Positions 1 to 13,200 of a stretch of 64,000 nt of DNA are shown piece by piece. The position numbers and the translations under genes were made by a program. The stretch covers positions 67,360,150 to 67,424,149 of the forward strand of contig CM050649.1 in the NCBI GenBank assembly GCA_027574665.1, in the 5' to 3' direction. How positions within the stretch are numbered: position 1 is the stretch's first letter; each line of letters opens with the position of its first letter. The DNA is from Rhynochetos jubatus. Lineage: Eukaryota > Chordata > Aves > Eurypygiformes > Rhynochetidae. The notes beneath the pieces are model-generated. The model was not told the origin of the DNA. It ran no database searches and saw nothing but the letters and a program-made list of their open reading frames with translations.

Positions 1-3000
1 AAGTCTCCTTCATAGCAGTACAGTTAAAAGAAAAACAAAAACCTCATTGTTTTAGAGAATTAGTTTTAGTGCTTTTAGTTTTATCTTCTCAAACGCTCTC
101 AGCCAGCAAATGCTACATTAAAAGTCAAAGCAGAAAAACCAGCAAACTTCATCCTGAGCTCTCAGATTGCAGCTTATTTTGACATAACGTTCCTTAAGCA
201 GCTACTGGAAACCTTTGATTTAGGTCCTGTTCCCAAAAGTCCCTGATCTTCCTTTCTCCCTCCCCCGGTACTCACATGCATACACGCACACCCCGCACGC
301 ACAGGCGTACGCTCTGAGATGGATTTACGTGGTCATAAATGGCATCCTACTTGAAAAGCTCTCTATAATAATTAAAGTACCTAAAAATAAAGGAGTTTGA
401 TTCAGCAACACCTAAAAGGTCTGCATGAGCACATTTCCGCAGTCTGGGGAAGAAATACAGCGAACAGAAAAATCTCTAGACAAATAAAGAATTTCAAATC
501 TTGAAGGTTTTCTTAAATAAGGACTCACTTAAGGGTTTTGTTTTACACGTAACATGTTCACACTAACTCCAGCAATAATATTTCAGCCACCACCTATTTG
601 CTTTGGCAGTTTTTGCTTGAAACTGAACTGTAGCTGCATTGCACAATGACAGAAAAGTCAGAGCAAGACAGGCAGCACCCAGGGCAGTCAGGGGAAAGTG
701 TGGCCCCTCCAGCTCTCGCTGGTCTGTGATTAAACGTTACAGGTAGAAAAGCAAAGGCAGCGAAAGTTTTCCAAGGCCTTGCTAGTGGAAGAAAGGAAAG
801 AAGTAGTTGAATGTAAGAGATGTGCACATCACAGATGAATATAATTATAAAATGAATCTCCAACGGAAGACCCATTATCTCAAGATCTGATTTGTGTGTA
901 CATTAGAGATGCATCATGTTGCCTCACAACAACAAAAAAAATGATAAATTTAGCTAAGGATTTTCCACCTTCCTCTGCTCTGTTTTCCATGCAGAATGCC
1001 AACTGGCAGAGAAACTTTCCAAGCTTTAACTTCCTTGACAGGAAGGTCTTGCGATGGAACTTCATAAACATCATTAATCAAGGTGAAATTGAAAAAAAAA
1101 AAAAGAAAAGACACTTAAATTCCCTTTAGGTAAAGAAAACAAGTTCTATCAAGAACTTCTGTTAAGAAACTGGAAATAGTCATTCTGTATTGAAATGGCT
1201 GTGCAAAGCAAATACTGAGTTAAACAGTTATTTCTGAGCAGTCCAAAAGATAGCAATTGTATGGGAGAGCTGGTGAAATAAGTGAAATAAGCCGTGAGCA
1301 AGACGCCTTTCCTAGCAGCATCCACGCTGCTCGGACTGCTCTGAGCCTGGGCTCTGGCAGTGGCTACCTCCCACAGGGGCTACTCAAACCCTTCCTGCCT
1401 GCCTTTAGGATTCTGCTCAAATACTGAAAGATTTCTTCGCCCCTTTTATTTTGTCAGAACAACTCCTCGGGTTTTCGGGTCCTTTATTTATGTATAATTT
1501 CCATTTCACGGCTTAAAATCATCCTGTGACTTCACCTAAGCATTACCAATCTCCTCCTTATTCTTCTTCCTGCGCTGATGCTCTGCACAGCATTTTATTC
1601 CACCTTTTACCCACCTCCTTCACATGCCTGTGCCAAATGTACATTTAGTCTAACCACTGCTCCTCACAACCTCTTCTTTAAACCCGCTTCTCACCAATCC
1701 CTTTGCTCTCCCTCACCCAACAGGTACTTCACTGGACTGGGACTTGGGTTTCTGTTTTGCTCACAAGCCTTCTGAAAGGAAAATCGTAAGCGGCTCTACA
1801 CAAGGGCTGAGGTTAGGCTTTTCTTTCCTTTTTTTTTTTTTCCCCCGTACTGGTGTAACATGATTAACCATCTGGATTAAAACACCTCTGTCAGAACAGC
1901 CGTGCAGCTCTCGGAGATTTGCAAAAGTCTGTAACACAGATCTGACCCTTATGCATATGTTATCAATTAAGGCTACAGCTCCTGGAACAGAGGACTACCA
2001 ACATACAATTAAAAAATGTCATTTTAATTAACTGCCTAATGACATGATGGCCATCCCTAATGAAGTTACAGCAGGAGACTGGAAGTTGCCTCTGGAGCTG
2101 CTCCTTCTCCTTGCTATACAGCAGGAACCTTATTTTTACCGTCTGCTCCTTCCAAACCCAGTAACAAAACTCTTCACGCCGTGTTTGCGCAGAGCACCTC
2201 GCCCGGACAGGGCAGAGCTGGGCGAGCAGCGACAGCCGCTTCTGCACGGGGAAAACCCTCCAGTTTTCTAAGAAAGGGGTCGGGTGATGCTGTTCCTCTG
2301 ACTCCTACTGCCAGCGCCAGCTCTCCCCTGGACACTGACGTCAGGGTCGCACAGCAGAGATATTCAGAAACAACTTCTGCTACGCTGGTCCTTCATTTCT
2401 GTGCAGCTCTGGCAACCATGCGTGTCTTACCCACACAGCATACAAAACAGAGCCCTCTGCTTTCCTCTCTGTTACAATAAATCTCATTTTCTCAGGGCTG
2501 AGCATTCATTCAGAAGAGCTAAAATGAATTTTAGAAAACATTAATCAAATAAGTTTATCTCAGCAAAATCCTTAACCACTCCAACCTGGTAAATTTTTGA
2601 TTTGTAGTTCCTTTAATATATATTAAAAAAACCCAACTGTGGGCAATAAGAGTGTGGTTAGAGCAAGGAGCAGTCCCAGAAAGGAGTATTATATACATTC
2701 AAATGGTTAAGAAGCCCATGACACCAAAACTGGGCTTGCTTTTCCACTGAAAGCTACCTGGCTTCATTAGAGGACTACAACAGCATGAAGCTCTTAAATT
2801 TCTCCATGAGATGGCATTATTTAAATGCAGAAGGAGGGGTGTAGGGATTTAAAACACAGAGCAATTGCAAAATGAAGAAAACCCAGCCACAACAAAAACA
2901 GCAAGGTTCTTCACACAGATCTGGCGCAGGGAAAATTCCCAGTATTACTGGGGAACATGCAGAGGGGTCTCTGCCGAACCAAGGAAGAAACGCCGAATGA

Positions 3001-4148
3001 GCTTGTACAGAGGAAAGGGGAAAATATATAGATTGCCCTTTCTCTTTAAAGGACTACTACGTCAAACACCATCAACAATATGGTAACACTTACACTAGCT
3101 AACTATTTCATGGCTTGATCCTATAAGAAAGGAAAGAATGGAATGGACAATGGAATATTTTCAGTTGGAAGGGACCTACAACGATAATTCAGTCCAACTG
3201 CCTGACCACTTCAGGGCTGACCAAAAGTTAAAGCACGTTGTTAAGGGTGTTGTCCAAATGCCTCTTCAACACTGACAGGCTTGGGGCATCGACCACGTCT
3301 CCAGGAAGCCAATTGCAGTGTCTGACCACCCTCCTGTTAAAGAAATGCTTCCTAATGTCCAGCGTGAACCCTCCTGGCGCAGCTTGGAACCATTCCCAAG
3401 GGAAAACCTGCTGTAAATTGCAACACTAGGATTTTACAGCCTGGAGAAGAAGGGATGAGAATAGCCCTGCAGACTGGCCAGGCAAGATCAAGATGAATGG
3501 AACAAGCGCATTCAGATGGCCTTTACTGGGCTGTGGTAAGGCTGCTGCAATTGGCATCGGTATTACTTTCCTGAAGATGAGCTCGACCTTCAGAGGTTGC
3601 AGAAACGCTGCAAAAGGGCTTAGTGCACAGCAGACCAGGCAATTAGACATTCCCCCCGTCAACCTGACCTCCTAAGCCATGTAGCATCTTCCAAATGTTC
3701 CAGTTACATCTCATTATAACCCAGTGTGGTAAGACATTTCATAGTAAGCAAGCGAAAGACTAGACTGGTAAAAGCTGAGGCTAAGTAGCTTCTTGCTGTA
3801 TGGAACTATGACTACCGTAGGAAAAGATACACGTACGAACAGAACCACGCTGCTCTGCAAGAGACAGAAAATGAATGCAAAACATCCTCAGCTGAACAGG
3901 CTTTCTAAAGAAACCTAATGTTCTAGTTAACACTTCTTAATTCCTATCTGGGATTTTAACCAGAGGTTAATTTGGTTGTTAAACAAGCTATAGGCAACAG
4001 CTTAACACGCACACACTACCAGCTGGGGTTACCTTGAGCTTCTTGGACATGCAGACACTGACCATGCTCAGAATCGGTTTGGGGTTTTTTGTCTGTGACT
4101 CACCAATAGCTACGGCCCAGTAAACTTCTGATCCGTTCAATAACTCAC
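1..4148 (-). other. TBC1D8: TBC1D8 intron 2 (partial)
   Basis: This is intronic DNA downstream of exon 2 on the minus strand; the next exon was not found before the left edge. It contains one old CR1 fragment (about 3150-3425). I saw no conserved coding block, RNA gene or second promoter. Short open frames here have no recognisable protein similarity. Confidence 0.8.
3150..3425 (-). mobile_element. CR1 LINE 3' fragment, older subfamily
   Basis: Reverse-orientation CR1 3' end. GTTGGAAGGGACCT near 3165-3180 is followed by the diagnostic block around 3290-3400 (CCAGGAAGCC, TGTCTGACCACCCTCCTGTT, AGAAATGCTTCCTAATGTCC). It is more diverged than the other copies and seems to be a different subfamily. 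It lies in TBC1D8 intron 2. Confidence 0.8.
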
Positions 4149-4259
4149 CACATGCAATGGCAGAGTAAACCTGTGAGCCTGGAACTTGGAGTAAAATTCG
4201 AAACGGAGCAACGCGTGCGTTAGAGTCTAACACGGCATCCAGGGCACCAACCAAACGAC
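4149..4259 (-). CDS. TBC1D8: TBC1D8 coding exon 2
   Basis: The exon is 111 nt. The acceptor TTTTCTTTGCAG lies just right of 4259 and the donor G|GTGAGTTA at 4148-4141. It completes the split Gly codon from exon 1 and encodes [19 protein letters not shown] and so on to IAC plus one base of the next codon. Both splice sites are strong and the phase (1) agrees on each side. Residues are nearly identical to mammalian TBC1D8 here, with Ala where human has Pro before IACG. Confidence 0.92.
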
Positions 4260-7200
4260 CTGCAAAGAAAACGTGGCGGGGGAAGAGAGTTAGTGCCAAC
4301 TTTCTTTTCTGTAGCCTGCAAGTCTTTTCACATCTAATGCCATAAAATTAAGATGCGGAACGTAACGATAACAATTCTTCCCCTATTTTATGCTGTGATG
4401 TACAGATGCTCAAAATGCAAAAAGCAAGCCTGCGTAGAAGATCAAAAGCATATAGAGTTCTTTGCGTTTCCAGTTTTGCCTCATATATATGTATATTACC
4501 ACAGAATTGAAGTGAAAAGGCCCGAGGGCACCTTAAGAAGTTACCATTCCAGCCCCGCTCTGAAGCTGGATAAATGCACCTATGCCATAAGTGCTGTTTG
4601 TCTAACCTGTTCTTCAAAACCTCCCACAACCAAGATGCAACAACTTCGCCGGCTAGCCTCTTCCACTAGTTTCATTAAGTATTCTTACAGAAAAAGAAAA
4701 AAAACCCAAACCAAACAAACAAACAAGCCAACCACCACAATCTTAAACTTTCTTGCTGGAAATTAATCCTGCTCCTCAGAACACGGAGAGTAATTGGCCA
4801 CAGACATTGCTGATGCTAATGTCTCACATACTGAAAAAGTATCATCATAGTTGCCCACCCTTAGTGAGATCTCTTTCACTAAAGAATCCCCAGTCACCTC
4901 ATCTCGTCCTTATGCCTCGTACTTTTCAAACAGCTCATCGTTCTTGAGTTTAAACCGGAATCTCTCCAGCTTATCTTTAAGCATGACACTCCAAACTGGA
5001 CATGATGGTCACTACCAGTTAAGGTCTCAGCCACAAGAAATGTGGAAAATCGCCTCCTGCACCTTGCATACACACCACCAAAGCTTGCAGCAGTATCCCA
5101 CTGACATAAACACAGGCAAACTCAGTTTGGAGAGCTGGAGCAACCGCTGCCCCTCCGAAAGACTCTCCAGTCTGGAGGTCAGCTGGAGTTACTGGCTTCT
5201 CTCACTCCTCACCCTCCTAGCAGGCAGAACCAAGCTATGCATTAAAAAATTATCCCAATGCTTTGATTTGCAGGCTGGCATATTAAAGTAACTCCGAATT
5301 GGTCTATGGCACCTACAGACGGCAATTCAGAGGCAGCTTTATTTTCAGTTCCCCTATGCAGTGTGTCCCCCAGAGACACAACCTCCCACAGAGAGGGATG
5401 GCAGACAGTGAGGAATGGCTTTACCCTGTTTGCTTAAGCCACCAGAGTATCTAGGAAGTTTTCCACCATACTACGTTTTCCCTTTGCACATTTAATGTTT
5501 CCAACCTGCTGCATTTTTGTTCCTTCACCATTGTCCCAACACAAAAGGAACGATTCTCAGCCTCCAAAAGGTTTGCCAGCCCTTGGCACCACGTGCAGCT
5601 TTTATAATTGCATTCTCCAGTCCATCACCTAAGCGATTAATGGAAACAATAAAATGAGACCTACAAAGTCCTCATTTGAAACGCCTTCTCACTTGGACAA
5701 CAAACCACGGCTAATTAATTTGAGTATGGCACAACAAAGCAGCAGTGTAACCACTTTCTGGTGTAGGAGGTGTAAGAAGCTCACAGGGAACAGCATCAAA
5801 AACCTCCCGAGAGAGAACTACATCAAGTACTTCCTCCCTGCACTCGCACACACCGCTGATGAGGCTTTCAGAGCCCAGCAGAAGCCGGACCCAGTGTGTT
5901 TTAAAACTGTACGGTGAGATGTTATTCGGCGCCAGTTTGCTTCTTGGCTAAATACACGTTCAGATATTACACCCGTCTATTTAAAATGGAGACCTGAATT
6001 TGGAGACCAGTAATACACAGAATATCAGAAAATGCCAAATGCTCTCCTGTAACTGCAAGCATAAGACACAAAAATTCATCCAAGTATAAAAGGTAGCCAA
6101 TCATCTGTGCTCACAGAAAACAGCACCAACTTCAGCGTGCAGTCTTCAAATCATCTGGCTTCAAGTCAGCGAGCATCAAATGATGCAAAGAACAAAAATA
6201 GGGTTTAACTTTCCAATTTCAAAATACTTGAGACATTACAAGAAAGAAAAAGAAGAAGAAACTTGTGAAGTGCTGTGCATGTTTTCCCTTGGTGGTAGAT
6301 CTAGGAGAAAGATATTTTTTTTTTCATTTCACTAAAGCCATGGAAAAAAGTCAACCAACAGTAAGTGCTACCAAAATCCCAACAGAACGCTTAATGAACA
6401 CCTGATTTGTGAAACACTTTCTTTCAGAAATCACAAAAAAAACGCACGAGAGCACAGAAGTAGCTGCAAAATTTTTTCACTTCTTAGCCAGTGCAAAATT
6501 AATTCCTTTTTCTGTTCCTGAATAAGTGACCAGAAAAACCAATTCCCCTTCTCACTGTTGACTTCTGCTTACAATTTCCATTTTGCTTACCAACTAGTAA
6601 AAAGTTTCCTCCTTCAACGGGGTAAAGAAACAATCAATCACATCCCCTGATTAAACCACCCGTAGCTAACGCAGTAACTACAGATGACAAAGAGGAGCCA
6701 GAACAAGGAGTCAAAGAGAAGAAAAAAAAGAACGTGGGCATCAGGATACCCACCGGAATAAAGCTCGAGCATCCCAATTCCCTGCGGGGGCTTCACACAG
6801 GCGCTGCACCCCACACCTCCATCTCCCCGAGCCAGCCCTGTGGCTGTCGGGGGTCCCATCCTGTCCTCTGCTGGGGACACTGGCCACGGGGTCGCTCCAG
6901 AAGGGACACACGGACAGCAACGGGGGGTTTAAATACAGGCGAGACCTGCTAAAGCCAAGCCTGCCAAAGACTGAGCGGTCACCTTGTTCGGCAGGGCCCC
7001 ACGACGACAGCTCAGCACCGGTGCTTCTGCAGCGGGTTCAGCTTGATGCCTAAGTCCCAAAAAATAAAGAAGGGACTGACAGAGGCAGAGAAGCACAGGA
7101 AGGGGAATTACTAAGAGCGGATTTGCAGGATCGTGAAAAGGATTCAGCGCTAATAAATACACCCAGGCCTAATATGATAATTTAGTTGAAACCGAAGTAG

Positions 7201-10200
7201 CGTGAAAATTACTAAAACTAGAGGCAAATTTTTTCCGGTGGGAGTTGCCTCATACTCACCTGGGGCAACTTCCCAATGGTAACACTTGCGTTACCCTTCT
7301 CACTGAGGCATCGAAAAATAAACCACCTAACACCTGAAGCACCTACAAGGAAGCTGGGGGGGCTTTTTACAAGGGCCTGTAGTGACAGGACAAGGGGTAA
7401 CGGGTTTAAATTGAAAGTGGGGAGCTTTAATTTAGATATCAGGAAGAAATTCTTCCTGGAGAGGGTGGTGAGGCACTGGCACAGGTTGCCCAGAGAAGCT
7501 GTGGGTGCCCCATCCCTGGCAGTGTTCCAGGCCAGGCTGGATGAGGCTCTAAGCAACCTGGTCTAGTGGAGGGTGTCCCTGCCCATGGCAGGGGGGTTGG
7601 AACTGGATGGTCTTTAAGGTCCCTTCCAACCCAAACCAGTCTTTCTATGATAAAAATCCCTGAACAAAGAAGAACCTTTACACAGCATACTGATTGTGAA
7701 ACATGCCTAGCCTGGGAGCAAGCACCTTTCTAATAAAAGCTTGTTCCATGGAAGGGTCTCTTACAAAATAGGGTCTCTTTATAAAATAAAAGGGTCTCTG
7801 CCTGACAGGTGCACATGAATTATATAAAGGGTGTCTGCCTCCCATGCTGATGCATTAGCATGCCTTCAGTTAGGATGCTGCAGACCTCTATCACAGGCAA
7901 CACTGAAACCATTTATACCTGCAAGACAGTCAAAAATGGAAAGAAAACAGAAGCAGAGTGGGAAAAGAGAGAACTGCTACACCAGTTTCTTCCCAAAATT
8001 CTCATCATTTTGTGTTTTGGTTTGGGGTTTTTTTTTTTACACTCTATGTGAGACACAATTTTTGGGAGGAACTTGAAATCCAGAGTAGTTCCTTCCCTTT
8101 AACAAACCACTCCACCAAGTTCTCGTCTGCTTGTGACCTCCCAGGACGCAGAAGTATTTCAGGATAAGAGTTAACTGTACAGTAACTGCAGCAAGGAAAG
8201 CGGCAGGCGTGGGTTTGCAAAGCCTCCTGCCAGAGACGGCTGACAGACATCGGAGGTTCTTCAAAAGGCACAAGTTTCTTCATGCAGAAAGAATAATCCC
8301 AGGCTAAAATCCCTATGCAGGTTTCAGGTATAAGGCATACTTCTGAAAAATACGGAGGTGAGGACAGAAGAAGTGGAAAAGGACACAGTTCTACTGAAAT
8401 TATAGGCTTCTCCTCAACAAACCCGATTACTTTAGCTGTAAGGTATCCACGGATATCTGGTAGAGGGAACAGCCATCTGTTCTTTTTCAGAATTAAATCT
8501 ACAAAACAAACCTGGAGAACTCGCTACAAATCCCACACCTTACTTGTGTGCATATTTTTTAATTGCTTCAATGATGGAAACTGGAATATGTCAAAGTAAA
8601 GCAAGGGTGTTGTACTTATAACTGCAAATTGATTTTTATCAAACATATATGTGTACTATAGACACAAAACCACAAATACATTCAAGTATAAAAACTAGCA
8701 AGGAACCACTTCAAATTCTACAACGGGTAGGGAGTGTCTCACTTTTACAGAGGTCAGCCTGTAACCAAGTGGGATGCAAACAGGGCATCATGCACAATGA
8801 ACCTGTTGAGCACTTCTTCCCAGGAAAAAAAAAAAAAGTCAAGGATAATTTATAACAATTTGGTTCTCAAATGAATGATCACAAGAGCACCCCTCATCAT
8901 CTTTAAACACTTATACACCCCCAGAAAGATGAAGCATCCCATTACAAGTTATCCTGTAGCACAGTGATAACTAATCTAGAAAAAGGAACATGTTTACACT
9001 AAGTTAATCTAACACCAGTTTCTACGAAACATACCATATCTTTCAAACTGAAGAATGCAGGCTCCTTTCCCGGATCGGTGTTAATTATCCACGTGGTATT
9101 TCAAAAATTCTTTTAAACTTCTGAGACACCGGGCAGAGAGTGATTAAAGCTGAACTCAAACTAAAAAATGGAACTGAAAAACCATCTATCATTTCCATCT
9201 TTCAGGATGATACTCAAGAGACAGTCCAAGGCACTAACAACTATGCCTGGCTCAACAGCACGTGAATTAAGGCACCCTCTACATAGAGCGAGATCATTTC
9301 TGCTCACCTCCATTGCATTTTGAAGGTCTTAAATGAGAATTTTCCAGGACTACTCAAATGCCTTCGCATAAATGGGATGGTCACTGCAGCAGCTAAGCCA
9401 TGCTGCAAAGCAGAGAGACTTGGACTGATTACTTAGGAGTCTGAGACCAATAAATGAATAAAAAAAAATTTTAAAAATTTTAAAATTAAGAAAAAAAAAA
9501 GGCAAAGGCCAAGGCTGCTACTGCTTGGGGAGGGGGGGGCAGGGGGAAAGCAGAGTTAAATCGAAGGCTAAGTGACAAGGATGACTGCAGTACCACAACA
9601 CCACTAAGCGACATTACTCTTCTAGTTTTACTTTGCTTTTAAACAAGTCTTCTGGTCTGCACAGCCAGGATCTCTTTTGTTTAATGCAAACTCATAAATT
9701 CATTCCAAAGCAGGGAGTGAAGGTCAAGGTAGTTCAAAGAAGCAGTAACGAGTTATCTGCAGTTAGTTGGTAAGAAATTCTGGCAGCAGTTTTAAAAGCT
9801 GGGGAGCAGCAGGCTGGACACGAGGCACAAGGAGGCACCTCTTCCCACCCGCGTCCGACCTGCATCTCCAGCATTCCAGGGAGCAGCTTCAGCCACTGTA
9901 CAAGCAAACTGCCTGCCGCAGACATCTGAAGCAGAGCGAAAACTGCCTTTCCACTTCTCCGTGGTCTACTCGGGGGAGAAAAAATAAGACTGGAGGTTTC
10001 CATTGCACCTGAGACCAGCACAGCTGGACAGATGTGCAACAAGGCCTGCCTTAAAAACACCTGCCAAATCGAGGCCCTCTGAGAAAACAAGCAGAGGACC
10101 ACCACCGCAGCACCTGGACCCACACCAGTTTGCCAAGATGCTCAGCTCTTCCAAAGTTGAGGCTGCTCTCAGCCGCTGGCACCTGGCACTTCTGAAGTCC

Positions 10201-13200
10201 AGAAAAGTGGTGGCACCACACGGCCTCCGAGGATAAGTGATAGGAAAGGGGAAATGCCTTCAAGTTGTGCCAGGGGAGGTTTAGATTGGATATTAGGAAA
10301 CATTTCTTCACTGGAAGGGTTGTCAGGCACTGGAACAGGCTGCCCAGGGAAGTGGTGGAGTCACCGCCCCTGGGGATATTTAAAAGATGTGCAGCTGTGG
10401 TGCTTAAGGACATGGTGCAGGGATGGACTTGGCAGTGCTGGGTTAATGGTTGGACTTGATGGATAATTAGTGTTGGATGATAAAGGTCTTTTCCAACCAA
10501 AAGATTCTGTGACTGCAGTGACTGCCTGGTGGCTGCTCTGCAGGGCCATGCAGAAGAGCATTTGGCGGCTGCACTCACCTGTCTCAGGCCAAAGCCCCAT
10601 TTTAAATACTCATATACCCTCTTATCTTTTTTTTTTTCCTCAGTCAGATGAGGTTATTTTTGTAAGACAAAGCCACCAAATTGAGGCACTCATGGTTGCA
10701 GCCACAGCCCAGCATCCTGCCAGGCTCCCGCTCCACTACAAAGCCACAAAGCGTAAAGCGTGACTCTGAATGCCTCCTCGGGAGCTCTCTGCTGCTCTTC
10801 GCTGCTGCTGGCTACTTCACACCCTCCATCAGAAAGCTGGGGGCTGAAAGAAAAACAAGCCCAGGAAGCAGAAGCAGCAGTCTGACAAAACCAATACTTT
10901 ATCCGAAAGGAGAAAGCTCTTGCCGGGAAGCGGAAGGAGCCAACAGTACAGGTTGCTTGCCAGAGGATCCAGTCTCTCAAGGAGAATTCATAGCGGCAAC
11001 AGGCACTCCAGGCTGTTCAGGCATGCGAATCGGGCGAAAAGAGCGAATCAAACAATTCAGATGATCAAAACAATGAAGTTGGGGTTTTTTTAGGTCAGTG
11101 AAATTGAACTAGCAGCTCCAATAAAGCAGAATTAATCTCGGCTCTTTGAGGCAGAGAAACACTCCAAACCCTGAATCCTAATTACACTTCTTCATAGCTT
11201 CCTCCATCTCGCAATGATTTGCAAACAATTAGTCTAACAATAGCCACCGCGGTAGCAATTAGCCGCGCTAGAGGAGGCGAGCAATCTGGCTGAAGGAGCA
11301 GCCCACCACCAGGCAGCAGGACACAGGGAAGGACACGTGGATGTCCCCGTTTCCCGTCCCCATGCTCCAGCTGCCACAGAAAGATGGTTTTCCCACCAAC
11401 CAGGATTAGCTCAGCCTGCCAAAAGGGCACCCACAGGACAGCACCAAATAGCAGGGGTTGCTCGCCTGGCTCTGCGAGGCACCTCAGGAGCTCTCCCCAG
11501 GAGCTATGTCCTTGCTGAGAGAGGCATGTCAGTAGGTTATGAAGCTGGCTCCCACCTGGACTCAACCACCCCACCACGCAGGAGCCCTAACTGCTGGCTA
11601 CAACCCCAGCACTGGCCCAAGGCGAGACCCAGAGTCAAGGTGCACTGAGGACCAGCGCTGTCTTCATCCTCACCTCTTGCAGCCCAGAGAGAGAGAGTGC
11701 TGCTCATCCCACAGGCACCGGGCATTACAGTCTAGGGTGGAGGCTTCCGCAGTGCACCGTGGCAAGAACCAGCCCAGGACATTGAGCACGAAGCTACTGC
11801 TGGCCAGTGGTGGCCCCCGCCACAAACGCCTGGGGACGTCTCTAGGTCTTTCATACCATCTTGATTGGGTTTCTCCAAAAGTTCAACACTCAGATTTTTA
11901 ACAGCTTATTACTTTCACTCAGGCCTCCCTGAAATCCACGTTTTTGGTAGATAAGAGCAAGGTCACCAATGACAGCGGCTCAACATCTTGGCTTTACACC
12001 AGCCACTGTCTTTGCTGAATTCTGCAAAACTGTATAAACAGGATTTGATACAATACAGCACCCATGAGAAAGTATTTCTTACTAGGCTTCCCCCACCGAA
12101 AAAACGTTGCGGAACTTATTTGGGCAAGTACGTAAGAAAAAGGATGAAGGAGGACTCCTCCAAGGGCTGTAAGGAAAGCTGTGTTTCCTCTGTAACAGTA
12201 AGGGCTCACCACACTTGAAGATAAGCACAGACAACGTGAGATTTCAGCATAAAGACCTAACGCTCCAAGCATTTATCCCACTGGGGAAATACCAACATTC
12301 AAGCCCTTACATTACTTCCAGCAGGGGCATTGCCAGATCAAACACTGACACTAGGTAAATTGGTTTGGGTTTTTTTTTTTTTTTTCAATTGGGCATGTAG
12401 AAATGAGTTGAAACAAACTGCTTAATCGTTATTCCTCAGTCCCAGCTCTCCGAGGAGGCTGGAGATGACAGGACGGGCATTTCACTGCGGAGGTCAGTGT
12501 CCCGTGGTCCCCATTGACTCCCGTATCCCTGGCTGTGATGCTGAGATCTTGCTCCGACACTGGACTGCTGCATGGGGAGGGAAAGGCCACACTGGAGAAA
12601 GAGAAGCAAGCTGAAACATGCACCTGCCCTCCCGGGATGGCAGAAACAGCACCGCAGCCCTGGGGCACCGGTTAGTTCTCCTTGTCCCCACTTCCCCGAG
12701 GGCCAGTTCCTGAGGCGGGCGCGCTGGCATGGCAGGGCTCCTGCAGCTGCTTATCTCAGTCCCCTGCCACCAGCCCAGGCCGAGCCTATTTTTATAACCC
12801 TGAAGGCTGCAGAGCCAAATGCTTTGATTCTCACGTTACAAGTGAAAATACTTGAAACCGTTTTCCACCTGAAAATGGACAAGAAGGTGAGACACACAAG
12901 CTGCTGATGCAATCCCGTAAATTACCTCAACATGGGACACTGCTCGAGGCAACATAAAAGTCTCTCTCATTTGTGGTGGGTGTGGTAAACAACGCTGAAG
13001 AGACTGATCCAGCATCACTTAAACTCTGCCACCACAGACATGCTCAATCATTTTATAAGGAAGACATTTTTTACAAGGAGGGTGGTGAGGCACTGGCACA
13101 GGCTGCCCAGAGAAGCTGTGGGTGCCCCATCCCTGGCAGTGTTCCAGGCCAGGCTGGATGAGGCTCTGAGCAACCTGGTCTAGTGGAGGGTGTCCCTGCC

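Noticed and set aside
4353-4766. Plus-strand frame of 137 codons with a Cys-x-x-Cys pair
   Set aside because: In TBC1D8 intron 1, ends in simple A/C-rich sequence, resembles no family; consistent with chance.
10051-10578. Minus-strand frame of 175 codons
   Set aside because: Largely the antisense of a CR1 fragment.
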